This document shows positions 1 to 11,488 of a DNA stretch of 64,000 nt, piece by piece (the stretch's first letter is position 1; each line of letters begins with the position of its first letter). The notes under the pieces were generated by a model. The model worked only from the letters and a program-made list of their open reading frames with translations. It ran no database searches and was not told the DNA's origin. The position numbers were made by a program, and so were the translations under genes. The stretch is from Saccharum officinarum. Lineage: Eukaryota; Streptophyta; Magnoliopsida; Poales; Poaceae. The stretch is taken from positions 44,563,880 to 44,627,879 of the forward strand of contig CM036197.1 of assembly GCA_020631735.1 (NCBI GenBank), given 5' to 3'.

Positions 1-481
1 CTGCCAAACGTATCGGCAGCCAAATGTTAGCAGCAGAGGCAGTTCAAGGACGAAAGACTTGACGGCATGCCGCGCCGCGTACCGGCTCCACCTCCGTGCG
101 TCTCTGATGAGCGACGTTGCTCGACTGAGTCCGCGTGTGGCGTCGTCGTCTTTGTTAACCGAAAACGAGATGCCCAGGTGCTCGATGGCGTGCTCCGCCG
201 TTTCGGCGGCGCGGAGGGCGAGGGCGGCGTCGACGAACGCGGTGTACCATCGGACGTCGTCGTCGCCGCCCGGCCTGCCGAAGGTGGAGGCGAAGCGGAG
301 TGCGGGGACGCGCGTCCAGAGGCCGTGCCAGCGCCGCGAGAGCGCGCCCGTGCGCCCCGCGTCGCGCGCGTCGGGCAGCAGCTGGATGACGCGCACGAGC
401 ACGTCGTCGCCGAGGCCGCTGATCAGATCCTCGCCCACAGTGGGTGCAGCTGTCCTCGGCCGTTTCGACGACGTGCCACAC
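1..481 (-). pseudogene. F-box/LRR protein, N-terminal part (copy 0), runs off window edge
   Basis: F-box proteins dock substrates to SCF ubiquitin ligases through an N-terminal F-box that binds SKP1. Read on the minus strand from about 433 down to 1, one frame encodes an F-box beginning GEDLISGLGDDVLVRVIQLL and continuing through ALSRRWHGLWTRVPALRFAS, then the start of the region linking to the leucine-rich part. The frame is open to the window edge, so the 3' part lies outside. I found no ATG in this frame back to about 650. The nearest ATG (481) is in a different frame, so either a frameshift lies between it and the F-box or the first exon is lost. It resembles copies 1 and 2 most closely. 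It is head to head with copy 1, with about 390 bp between them. Family assignment is secure; functional status is doubtful. Confidence 0.8.
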
Positions 482-867
482 GCAAGCGCGTCGGTGCCAG
501 GACCGCTGGTCAGGGCGACGGCGGCGGGACGTGGCGCCCTTGGCCGTTTCGACCTACTTCGCCCGGCCGCCCACCTTGGCCGACGGATTCGATCGATTTC
601 TATACAAAAATACCTTCTACGTACGCACGGGATAATAATAACAAACAAAGTATATACAAATAGTGAAGGAACACGGCCCGTATCAGATTTGGGCTCTCAA
701 GAATTTGGATTGGGTTTTTGTAGTTTGTACACCAGGCCCCACCTAGTCTTGGCTGGCCTATCGGGAATTCGGGAGTCTTGTGTTTTTGGAGCGCATAGGC
801 TAGGTCGTGATCATAAATCCGATCGCATCTGCTCCGGCGGCGGCGGAGCAGCCACGACACACACACG
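482..867. other. Spacer between divergent F-box copies 0 and 1
   Basis: This 386-bp interval separates the two divergently oriented F-box copies. It would hold both promoters if they were expressed. The half near copy 0 is GC-rich and the half near copy 1 AT-rich. I see no certain TATA box and no transposon ends. Confidence 0.4.
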
Positions 868-2091
868 ATGGGCGACGACGTCCTCGTGCGCATCCTCGAG
901 CTGCTGCCAGACGCGGGGGACGCGGTGCGCACGGGCGAGCTCTCGCGGCGCTGGCGCGGCCTCTGGACGCGCGTCAACTCCCTCACCTTCGCCTCCACCA
1001 GCAGCCCGAGATTCGAAGAGCCAGCGGCGCCAAGCGGTTCCTCGCCTTCGTCGGCAGCGCCCTCGCCCAGCACGCCATGGCCGACGATGCCGCCCTCGAG
1101 CACCTGTCCATCTCGTTCCTGATGGGTCCTGTTGGCCATCAAACAATACAGCTGGTGTCGCAGTCCTCCCAAGCTGCGCAGGAGTGGATCTTGTATGCTT
1201 TGCAGGGCATGGTGAGATCTTTCAGCCTTGAACTGAGATTGCTTATGAGCAAGGAGAAGCTAACCATGACCATGATCAATCTCAGCCAACTTCCTAGTTC
1301 AGCAAATCTTCAGAGCCTGCACTGGAAACTGGACGGTGTAGGTGTCCAGCTCCCCACCACTGCAGCGTTCACCTCACAGCTCACTCGTGGATCTCTCGCT
1401 TGAAGATTTCGAGTTCGTGGTTGGCAACCTTGTCCGATTCTTGTCACCAGCGTGCTGAGGAAGCTTAGGCTTCTTAAATGGGATACAAATCTACTCAAGG
1501 TTGAGGCCAGCACACTCTTGGAGCTGTCCTGCGAGGAGATAGAAAGCGCTTGGGGTTTAGAACTGAAAACTCCTAGCCTCCGGGTTCTCCATCTTGTGGA
1601 CCGCGACCGCCACGGCTACCTCGAGACAGTCAGTATTTCAGCCCCGAGGCTAGAGGAGCCCACCTTCTTATATGACCTATCTATGCATATGTTTATTGAC
1701 GGTGAAGAGTTGCCATGCGTGAGAAGCCTCAAGACTGAATTGCAATCACACATGACGCAGCATTGCCCGATGAAGGAGAGTATAGTGATTACGACATCAA
1801 TTTTAATTGTATTTGCCTACTCCGGCTCTGTATGTCAATCACATGCCTTGGAGTATCTCTTGGAGTACCAAAGGTATGCATCCAAAGGACATCCTATGAT
1901 GTGCCTTGCAAAACGTTGACTCTTTGAAAACCACACTTAAAGTTTCATATTTTTTTTCTCTTAGAAAATATAATGACCTTGTAGCTAGCTTTGTGACATT
2001 TCAAAAGCAAATTCCATTGCATGTGACGAAAAGAAGTTAAACAATAAAGGCAACCATTGATTTTGCATTGTTTCAATTAGCAGTAGAATTT

Positions 2092-2560
2092 AGAGGAAAA
2101 TTCACACCGGTCCTCTAACTCAGCAGCAGGTGTCACTTAGATCCCGTTCTTTAAAAGTGTAACTTTTGGGTCCCAAAACTTGTCGCGGGCGTCACAGGAG
2201 TCCAAATGGGCCTCGACCCGATCTGCTTGCGTACGTGGCGACCCAACTGGTGCAAACGTGGATCCCGGGTCAAAGAACGACGCGGCCCCCTTCCCCTGCT
2301 CGTTCTCCTTCGCTCGCACGACACGGACCAGATCCCAGTCGAGTTCGTCGTCGGTAGTAGCGGTGCCGGCCGCATCCACCGTTCGCCGCACAGCCGCGGC
2401 TTCTCCAGCGAGGGGCGCAGCGCCGGCAAGAGCGCCAGCCGCCGCTACGCCCTCGTCGCCGCCAGGCTCGCGTCCGCCGGGCACATCGAAGGCCGCAGCG
2501 TCCGCCGGGCTCGCCGTCAGCCCCAGAGCGATGTAGGAGGCCGGCTGCAGAGCGATGTGC
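2092..2560 (+). repeat. Left terminal inverted repeat of the MULE
   Basis: This arm pairs with the reverse complement of about 7960-8415. Shared blocks include CAGGTGTCACTTAG, GTCCCAAAACTTGTC, GGGCCTCGACCCGAT and GTGCCGGCCGCATCCACC-like sequence. Identity looks to be around 80 percent by eye, with small indels. Open frames in this arm are GC-rich by-products and not genes. Confidence 0.85.
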
Positions 2561-3248
2561 AAGGAACGCGCCGATGTGGTCATCGGCTCCGGCATCGGCG
2601 GCGCGGCGGCGGCATTCTCGGCAGGGGCAGAGGACCTCGTGAGGAAGGCCATGTCCTTTCTTATCAGCCAGTGAAGATGCAGAGAACTGAAAATTCAGTG
2701 AAAATACATGTCCTTCCTTACAGACTGGAGAACTGAAAATGCAGAGAAGAGGCAGTGAAAGAAAATGCAGAGAAGAGCCAACATTACATCTATATTTTTC
2801 TGTGATCTGAAACATGTATTGAGAATTTGAGATGTTTGTACACAAAATAGAACTGTCTTATGTGCAATGAAATAGAACTGTTTTGCTTGCATGTACATGT
2901 ATATTTTTCAGTGATCTGAAAGATGTATATTTGGAGTCTGCAGCAACACCTGTTAGGAGGATGAATGAAATCAGTAGTAGTATTTCCTAACCCAGTCATT
3001 TCAAATGATATTTTGAACAGGTAGCTAGTTTCGGTGACTAGTTGCCAGGTTAGACTATGAGGCAACTGATAACTTTGAAAGACACTTGTGCATGATGCAT
3101 TTTTTATTTTTATTTTTTAAAAAGAGGGCTTTATCTAATATATATGCATCACCTATCAGAAGCAGCAACAGATCTAGAATTTTATTGGTTGGGTGCAGAC
3201 ATATTAGTCCTCTGCATTACAGTTTTGTTTGATAAGGCACTTGATAGC

Positions 3249-4218
3249 CATGGACGGCGCCAGGGGTATGCCCGTGTATGCCATGGAATACCCATGTTTT
3301 GGGAGCAAAAACAAATATATATACATATATGTATAATGGTATTAGCCCTGTGCATGCATAGAGTACTGTCCTCATGCTCTCGCAAAGCAGCATGCACGAC
3401 CAACGTGTGAGCAAAACAGCAGCTCGCGCAGCATGCGTGCAGGTGCCCAGCTAGCCTCCGCGGCCGCCTCGTGCAGTCGTGCTCTCGCAACGCAAGTTTG
3501 GCGGCGGCCGAGGGGCAAGGCGTCGACGGCCACCACAGCATGTGCGCACACATTCACAGGCCTAAATGGTATAACATAGCATGTTGGTATATTGGATGTT
3601 GTGTGGCCCCCGCGCCCCTCCTAGCTCCGCTCAACGCCCCCATTAGACCCTAGCGTTGACAACCAATGCCCTGCAAAAGAGCCGTCGACGACGGCGGGTT
3701 GCAGCAGAGCAGCTGCAATGTCCCACCTCCTCGAGGCCGGGCCCGCTTACATCTGGTCGCTTTTCTAGGACATAGACTGCCCTCATAGACCAACACAAGT
3801 GCGCACTTTGTCGTGCGCACCCGGAAAGAACTTCCCGGTCGGTCACCCATCGCTCCAGGCCAAGCACGCTTAACTTTGGAGTTCTTTGGAGATGAGCTTC
3901 CGGAAAAGAAGTTGCAACTTGTTGTATGAGTATCCTATTAATCCTGTTAAGCCCTAGGCCGGGATGTTACAGCAGCAGCAGCGAGCTGCACCCTTTCTGG
4001 CTCCGGTCGATTGGCCCTCCCCCTCAGCCCTGCTCCCAGCTCCAGCTTGAAAAACATATTTGCACTTTGCTTAGTACTATTGCACATTTTCTTTTTATTA
4101 CTATTGTATATTTGCTTATTACTATTATATTTTATACTTTGCTTATTACTATTGCATATTTACATTGGAAATTTTTGTACATGGAATACCCTGCTATGAA
4201 ATCCTAGCTCCGCCACTG
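3249..4218. mobile_element. Non-autonomous hAT-like element nested in the MULE
   Basis: A perfect 8-bp direct repeat TTGATAGC occurs at 3241-3248 and 4219-4226, the target-site duplication size of hAT transposons. The ends are imperfect inverted repeats: CATGGACGGCGCCAGG on the left, and CAGTGGCGGAGCTAGG read inward from the right. The second motif closely resembles the left end of the element at 11489. There is no transposase. The interior holds a Cassandra-type LTR and, at about 4060-4165, a short AT-rich run of GCTTATTACTATT-like units. Confidence 0.78.
3658..3971 (-). mobile_element. Cassandra-type solo LTR carrying a 5S rRNA-derived segment
   Basis: On the minus strand the sequence starts TGTAACATCCCGGCC at 3971. 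It then contains AACTCCAAAGTTAAGCGTGC and GATGGGTGACC, matching the 3' half of plant 5S rRNA with its internal promoter region. Cassandra terminal-repeat elements are known for carrying 5S sequence in their LTRs. No second LTR or primer-binding site follows, so this looks like a solo LTR. The end near 3658 is my estimate; the homology could reach about 3545. It lies inside the hAT-like element, giving a four-level nest within F-box copy 1. Confidence 0.75.
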
Positions 4219-4624
4219 TTGATAGCAGTCATGATTGTGCTTGTACCAGAAGAGTAACAGGCAAAATGTAAAAAATGATATGTTGTCAAATTAATAAGAC
4301 CATTTAGTTTGCCATTGCATAGTTATAACTTTGGCACTAGTACATATGTTTTGGTGCCATTCTACAAATATATTGGTAAAGTTAAAGCATCCACACAGTT
4401 TTGGTTGCTACCATAGCATCCTTGATATTCCTGGATGCACCAAAATTACACAGAAGCTGAAGCATACTCTATACAAGCATCCTTCACATTACTGGATGCA
4501 CCAAAATCAGGTGAAACACAAAAGTGGTGTCTTCACATCTTCATGTGCCTATATGTACACTGCTAGATCCTAGTCTTCACATTACTGGATGCACCAAAAG
4601 CTGTACAAATCTTCACTAACTATT

Positions 4625-7600
4625 TCAGTCCTTGGTTGTCGTTGGAGCCTTTTTCTGTCCAGTTGCAATCATCTTCCTCTTTGCTGCAGCCTTGCCTTCC
4701 TTGGTGGCTGTTGTTAAGAGGTACTGGCCTTCCCAATGGCCTGTTGGTGGTAATGAACATAGAATCTAGCAGTGGCCCTACAGGCTAGGATGAAATGGAT
4801 GACTGTGATCCCTGGAAAATAAAGATGGTTACCTACATTAGTGGATTCATCAAACAAGAAAATTTATAACAGCAGGCATGTGAAGAAAATTGATAACCTG
4901 TTCCATCATTTGCAGTAACATGGTTGAGCTCATATTGGACATCAGCTAGGAGTATGATGCTGCATGACTAGTTTGTGTCAGGTGATCATATGCTGATGCC
5001 ATAGCAGTAGGTTCTTCTGTGAGTAGTTAAGACTTTTGTGGACCTTCATGGCCTTAAAACTGAGATTCTATATAAATGGCAGCATGTTATAAAAAAATGG
5101 CAGTAACATATCCAAATATCAAACATTTAGTTGTAGTACCTGAAACACTGGAACTACACCATATTCAGTTGACATTGGTGGGACTGAATCTTTGGTCACA
5201 TAATCCTCTGGATTTATGTCAGCCTTCTTAAGAACACAACCTCTGACATTGTGGTTTTCTCCTTTACAGTAGCTGCACTTGATGACCACTCCATGTTTGG
5301 AAATTGATGGTCCATGTTTTCCTTGAATTTCTTGTGGCTCCTTCCTCCTACACCTGGGTGGTCTTCCTGCTCTTTTCTCATACTTAGGTGGAAGAACTGT
5401 AGGACCACTAACATTTTCCCACAGTGTAATGTCCCTACATGGAATGCCTTTACTTTCATATGCTCTGTTAAATGCTTCAAGAGAGTAGCAATCATGGACA
5501 ACACTTTCAACGGTAATTCTTTCATGCCTTATGCATGATATAGCATGCTGACAGGGGATTCCTGTGAGATTTCACTTCCTGCATTCACATTCCTTTGCTC
5601 TAATGTCCACAATGTATTGGAAGTTCCTTTCAAGTACTTGGAATAAACCATTTCCAGATGGCATAGCATATGTTGGCAAGTTCTGCATTCTTTGCCACTT
5701 TTTTCCTAATCTTGGGACAGATAGGGCCTACAAACTGCTCAAACAATTCCTTTTGCTTGTTATAGTGCCTAGTCATTAGCTGTTGTTTGATCTTTTCTAA
5801 CATGGAAAGAATTGGCATTTCTCTAGCTTCCAGTATGTAACTGTTAAATACCTCACAACTATTGTTCAGAAGCAGGTCAGTTTTAGGAAATTCAGCAAAG
5901 TAAGCCCTTACCCATGTGTTAGTTGGCATCTTCTCCAACCAATTAAATGCATCTTGGCTAAGGGCCTTCATCCTGTCCATGTGATACTGCCACTTCTGAA
6001 CTGTACTAGCTCTAGCACAGGTCCACAACTGCTTTTTAAGTATTTCACCTTTGAAACCAGCATCCCTGAAGTTTGCATATAGATGCCTGACACAAAATCG
6101 ATGCTCTGACTCAGGGAAACTTTCTTCAACTACTAGAATCAGACCCTGCAACAAACAGCTATGAATTAAAAAACAATTGAACTTGGAGAAACAAAAATGT
6201 GTTGTTGTCGTTGAACTTTACCTTCTGTTTATCACTCATAATGGTCCATGGGTAAGTATTCTGAATGCTTTAGAATTTCTAGGAACCACTTCCAACTAGC
6301 CTTGGACTCCACCTCTACAACTGCTAGTGCAATAGGAAATATACAATCATTGGGATCTATACCAACAACTGTCAATATCTGTCCACCAAACTTTGTTTTA
6401 ATATGGCAACCATCTAAGCATATCAGAGGTCTACATCCAGCCAGAAAACCCCTTTTGCAAGCATCTAAGGACATATACAAGGTGGAGAAGTGAGTATTCT
6501 CAACATTCAAAAAGAAAGAACTTCTTGGATTGCTCCTTCTTATTTCTTGGCCATAGTTCCAAAGTTGATTGTACTGTTCACTCTCATCACCATATATCTT
6601 CTTCCTTGCTATCCTTCTTGCTCTAGCTAGCTTGGACCTTGAAGGAGTCAAGTTCCAATCCTTTTGAACTGTCCTCGAAAAACTAGCTAGTGTCATCTTG
6701 TCATTAGCCCTAAACGTCTCAATGTACTTCTCAGCTGATGTACTTCACATGGGCAACCTTTAGCACAATGTACTTCACACCTTCATATGTCTTCACCATA
6801 AAGGTCTTCACTCTACTGTCATAAGAAACATATAAGGTCCATGGGCAACCTTTAGCACAATGTGCCCTGATTCTCCTCTGATCATTCCTGGGCATCTTAA
6901 TTTCCACCCTATTCTTCATGTTGTACTCATTGATTGCAGCTCTAACCATTTCCACTGAATCAAATACCATGCCCACTTTAAACATTGGATTATTCAAGTC
7001 TTCATTCCTGAAACTACTGAATCTCATATCCACTTGGCCCTCTCTTTCATCAGGTGGAAGTTGAAGCTCTTCACCTTCACTGGATAGGTTAATTTGATCA
7101 TCAGTTGGTGTTTTAGCTTTGTCCCCCTTTAACCTGCTTCCTTTGCCCTTCTTTGCCTTTGCAATCTGCATTGCTTTATCCACATCACCATCTATGTATT
7201 CCTCATATAAGTCATCATCTCCTTCATCCACCTCATTGTCACTGTCCACAAAATAGTTTGAATCCTCACTATCATCTCCACTGCCACTATCATTGTCTGC
7301 ACCTGGGGTTGTCTCCTTCCTCAAACCACTGTAAAATGTAGGAAATTTCTCAGGTCTCTTCTCCATGTGCTGCATGTTCACAGGGTTGATGACTTTGGGA
7401 AGCTTTGCCACTGGGTTAACAACCACATCCTCCCACGAAAATCCACCAATAATGTCTTTATTGTCAAAATACAAAACCAATGTCTTCACCCTATCAACCA
7501 CTGAACACATAGCATTTGTATCTAAATTATTAACCATAATCCTCAATCCTTCCATTCCCTTTCCTAGCAGCAACCAATACACCTTCAAGGAACTGCTGTT

Positions 7601-7789
7601 TTCATACCTGAGTTGTTCAGCAATGTCATTGAACCACAACGTGGACCAAGTATCAACATCACAGTAATCGAACCAACTTATCTTCTCATCCACATAGGAT
7701 CTCAAATTTCCCGAACCAACCAAAAATCCACCATGATGAACTTCAACCGTCAACTCACCATTGTTACCTAGAGTGAAACAATTGCACAA
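4625..7789 (-). pseudogene. MuDR-type transposase (MULE), degenerate
   Basis: The protein starts at 7789 with an N-terminal PB1-like region and a long acidic stretch. A MuDR DNA-binding domain follows near 7000-6770 (FKVGMVFDSVEMVRAAINEY, HCAKGCPWTLYVS). The MULE catalytic domain shows LDGCH (Asp near 6412), SDKQKGL (Asp near 6232) and NNSCEVFNS (Glu near 5853), the expected DDE set. A SWIM zinc finger follows: CECRK at about 5575-5590, then IPCQH. A GT-AG intron joins SDKQK to GLILVVEE (6221 to 6146). C-terminal exons end near 4625 (KAPTTTKD). Lesions: a small duplication breaks the frame near 6735-6771, a one-base frameshift precedes SDKQK, and TGA at 5572-5574 replaces the Trp of the SWIM motif. 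It is inactive as read. Confidence 0.88.
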
Positions 7790-7959
7790 CTACACTACAT
7801 CAGTACTACGCCATGGTTGAAATCCCAAATTTCATCGAATCACACCCTACAGGTCAAACCCTATACCCCAAAATTCATTGATTTGAGCACAAAAATTGAA
7901 TACTTTGTGATCCCAGAAGTTACCGTAACAGAGAGGAGGCCCCCCTTTGGTCGCAGCTT

Positions 7960-8415
7960 CGGCCCCATCATCGTCGACTCTGCGCCGGCCACCTACATCG
8001 CTCTTGAGCCGACAGCGAGACCGGCGGACGTGACGGCCTTCCTAGCGGCGGCGATGAGGACGCAGCGCTGGCAGTCGCAGTCGCTCTCGCCGTCAATGTG
8101 GCCGCGGCTCTGGGCAGCGCAGCGGGTGGATGCGGCCGGCATTGCTGCTCCCGATGACGAACTCGATTGGGGAAGGGCTTCGCGCCGTGCAAGAAGGAGA
8201 GCGAGCAGGGAAAGGTTGGCGCATCGTCTTTTGGACCAGGATCCACGTCTGCGCCAGCTGGATCGCCACGTGCTCAAGCAAATCGGGTCGAGGCCCGTTT
8301 GGACTCCTGGTGGCGGCCGGGACAAGTTTTGGGACCTGAAAGTTGCACTTTTAAAGAACGGGGGCCTAAGTGACACCTGCTATCAAGTTAGAGGACCGGG
8401 TGTGAATTTTCCTCT
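7960..8415 (-). repeat. Right terminal inverted repeat of the MULE
   Basis: This arm is the reverse-complement partner of about 2092-2560. It ends in GGTGTGAATTTTCCTCT at 8415. Sequence beyond 8416 is ordinary intron of F-box copy 1. Confidence 0.85.
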
Positions 8416-9353
8416 TATACATGAGTTGTATAGCTGTGGTTCTGTAGATGAAGTTTGTTTACGAATACTGGAATATGAGATTCTCAATGATCGATCATTA
8501 TTCACATCATATATGTGTGCTTGATTTGCCACAAACAATTAGAAATGTTTACTTAATCTTGTCTATCTGTGCATCATTTTGGGTTCTTGAAAGGATTTTT
8601 TTTCACAAGAAAGAACGGCCTATGCTGTCAAGGTCTTTAAAGCTTTTTAACCAACTAGTAACATTATTTTCTTTTCCCTGGTTTGGTTTGAAAAACAATG
8701 ATGTATTGTATGGACCCATATTTACTTGCAATATATTGTCTTTGTGTCCTTTATTTTAGAGAGGCGAGCGGCTCCGTGACATAACCAGTGGGAGGATACC
8801 TCATCTTAAGCACGTGGTTTCTTTGATTGTTGATGTTTCTTTGCCCGAGTTGCACTCGTTTGGACTTGGTCTAGCAGATATCTTGGCACAGTGTAGCAAT
8901 CTCAAATACTTTCGTGTATACTGCTCCCTAGAAAAAATGGTGAGTAGGAGGTATCCTAGGTAATTCTACTTGGTTATTAAATTTCCTAGAAAATTCCTAT
9001 ACATTGCGCTGAAATCGTGATTTATATCCCTATAGTTGTTACCGCAGAGCCGTGAGCATGACTATTTGTGCAATCATGCGGACTATTGGAAATCCCATCA
9101 GATACAGCTACATGACATCGAGGAAGTAGAGTTCATAGGACTAGCAGGAACCGAATGTGAACACTGGTTCATGCGACAGGTGATTGCACACGCCACACAT
9201 CTTCAGAAGGCGACTCTTAGTCTCAGCCCAATGTGCAGGCTACATGAAGAGGATGATGAATGCTTTCGGAGTTCTGACTTTATTCCAGGCCGTGGTGGTA
9301 CGTGGATCTGTCTTGACCCTTGTTTGTCCTATGAGTGGAAGCCTAATCCATAA

Positions 9354-10046
9354 TTAAGCGTACATGTACTTGAATTGCTCGGAGATTTGTTATAATAGTC
9401 ATGAGAAAAATGTTTGCTTATTGGTGAGTGCCTGATCGAGTGGTGACTAAATCGTGAGAATAGTATTTGTTTGGAGACTATATATATCCATGTATAATAG
9501 GACAAGGCAAAAGGCATGCTTTCATGAACCATGTTTAACATTTTTGTTGTAAAAAAATAATGTTTAACATTTTCCTTTCATGGTGTAGCCATTTGCTTTT
9601 TTTTTGAGGAAATGTAGCCATTTGCTTAATGAGCGTTTTGGCTCATACAGGAAATGGCCCTCATGCACGCCCCACATCGTCACTCCTGGAGACACGTGTA
9701 GCAAACCCAGCCCCGCTGCCACACACAACCCCTCGCTCCGTCGCCCCCTGGGCGTGCCGCCGGAGTCTCGTGCGGCCGTGAGGATGGCGGCAGCGTGGTA
9801 GCAAACGCTAGCTCCTGACGGCACGGCTACTATGGGATAGCATACGCTTGGGATTGTGCGGCGCGCGTGCAATGCGGTCTCGTGCTCTCGTAAGGCTTGC
9901 AGACACTCCTCCTGTTCCAACTTCCAAGTTTGCAACTAACTCTCCTGAACTCGCACGTTTCATCCGTCCATGAAAACAAATAAATGGAAAGCATCTGTAT
10001 TATATTGGCCGGGAGATCATTAGTATTAACCTAACCAGATCGTATC
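9354..10046. other. Intergenic, F-box copies 1 to 2
   Basis: About 690 bp of spacer. It includes a short direct duplication of GTAGCCATTTGCTT (about 9586 and 9615) beside a T-rich run. No gene or clear transposon was recognised. Confidence 0.4.
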
Positions 10047-11488
10047 TTGCGCCTCCACGGAGCACTTCACGATGAACGACGACGTGTGCCGCATGTCGAA
10101 GCGGGCGACTGCCTCCGCCGCCGGCGCCGGCGACCTGATCAGCGGCCTCGGCGACGACGTCCTCGTGCACATCCTCGAGCTGCTCCCCGACGCGGGGGAC
10201 GCGGTGCGCACCGGCGCTGGCGCGGGCTCTGGACGCGTCTGCCCGCCCTCCGCTTCGCCTCCACGAGCCGGCCCGTGTTCTCGGCAGACACCGGCGGCGC
10301 CCAACGGTTCGCCTCCTTCGTCAGCAACGCGATCGCCCTTCGCGCCACCGAGACAGATCCCGCCGTCCAACACCTGGCCATCTCGTTCGTGACGTCGCCT
10401 CACAGACTCCAGCCGTGGTCGTCCGTCGTCAGAGCCGCACAGAGGTGCATCCGTGATGCCGTGCGACACGACATCAAGTCTCTCACCCTTGAACTGCATC
10501 ACGCCGGTCGAGAACACGACCACAGATGCAATGCGCCAGAGGAACAGCTCCTCGCGGTGAAGATCCTAGATGGCCTTCCTAGGTCAGCGAAGATGGAGAG
10601 CATGCGCTTGGCACTGGGCGGCGCAGGAGTCAGACTCCCAGCTGCTGCCACGGCACCAGCTTTTGCGTCGCTCGCAGACCTTACGCTCGAAAGCATGGAG
10701 TTCGCCGTGGACAGTGACCGCCTTCTGACCCGCCTCCTGTCGTCGGCGTGCTGTCCGCAGTTGCAGAAACTGCGCCTAAGAGACCTTACTTTCGGTTTCG
10801 AAAGTAGACGACTCAAAGATAGGGAGCTGCTGCTTGAGGCCGAGGCGCTCTTGGAGCTATCGTGGGAGAAAATAACACATGGTCCGGAGATTCTGAGACT
10901 GAGGACTCCTGGCCTCCGTGTTCTCCGCACGGCGGACTGCGAAGTTAGTGAGCTCAAGATCCCAGCCCCAAGGCTGGAGGAGCTCTTGTTCTTAGATGCC
11001 GGCCAACCTTACAGTAATATTCATATTGATGGAGAATTGCCGTGCGTTAGGAGCATCAAGGTTGAGCTGACCTCACATGTAACCAGTTATGGTTCCGACG
11101 ATTCTTCTGACGATGATGACTACTACGACCAACAAAATGGTGTCACCATTCGTCTCCTCCGTTGCTGCACGGCAGTAGAATGCCTTGACGTGGATCTTTA
11201 CGTCTTAAAGGTACATATCATCCTAGCTAGTACATCTGTTGCACACACCACATTTGCCCATTCGTATTTATTTTAGAAAGTACAGAATAAGTCACGCTAA
11301 AGTAGCTTGGGTGATTAAATAACAAGTCACAACAAATTAAATGGTAATTAATTGGTTTCTAATAAGTAAACAATATAAATGGTAATCAGTGTCGTGTATT
11401 TAAAAATGGAGTGAGTACGTTAATCATTATCATGAACGGGATAGATAGGGGTTTTTCCCAAAAAGTGAGGTGCATTATTCCTGCAAAT

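Larger units (their letters stand above)
2092..8415 (-). mobile_element. Mutator-like element (MULE) with long terminal inverted repeats
   Basis: The ends are long imperfect inverted repeats that begin AGAGGAAAATTCACACC on the left. The same sequence, as its reverse complement, ends the element at 8415. Homology between the arms continues inward for over 400 bp. Between the arms lies a minus-strand MuDR-type transposase. The element sits inside intron 1 of F-box copy 1, whose exons 1 and 2 flank it. I could not find a convincing 9-bp target duplication: GTAGAATTT on the left and TATACATGA on the right do not match, so the duplication has decayed or an end was altered. The transposase is broken, so the copy is not autonomous. 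Its interior also hosts a hAT-like element (3249-4218). Confidence 0.88.
868..9353 (+). pseudogene. F-box/LRR-FBD gene copy 1, frameshifted and split by a Mutator-like element
   Basis: The ATG at 868 opens an F-box (MGDDVLVRILELLPDAGDAV, then LSRRWRGLW). The family's usual DLISGL lead-in is missing. The frame breaks near 1012-1035, where homology continues in another frame (GAKRFLAFVGSALAQH). It breaks again near 1375-1395, just before a TDLSLEDF-like repeat, and again near 1452, where a few residues before LRKLRLL are lost. The leucine-rich part runs to about 1873. Exon 2 (8760-8939, 180 bp, GRIPHLKHVVSL to LAQCSNLKYF) and exon 3 (about 9048-9353, IEEVEFIGLAGTECEHWF, an FBD-type domain, ending EWKPNP) keep open frames and splice signals. 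Intron 1 now holds a 6.3-kb transposon. With at least three frameshifts in exon 1, this is a pseudogene of a plant F-box/FBD/LRR protein. Exon 2 is the same length as in copy 2. Confidence 0.85.

Noticed and set aside
59..1231. Long plus-strand open frame of 390 codons
   Set aside because: It is antisense to the F-box of copy 0 and out of frame across copy 1. High GC makes long shadow frames here.
2137..2845. Overlapping GC-rich frames on both strands
   Set aside because: They lie in the left inverted repeat of the MULE and have no recognisable domains.
3830..3900. Possible 5S rRNA gene
   Set aside because: Only the 3' half of 5S is present, and it is embedded in sequence typical of a Cassandra LTR.
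2083..8424. 9-bp target duplication of the MULE
   Set aside because: The flanking nonamers do not match. The element call rests on its long inverted repeats and transposase.
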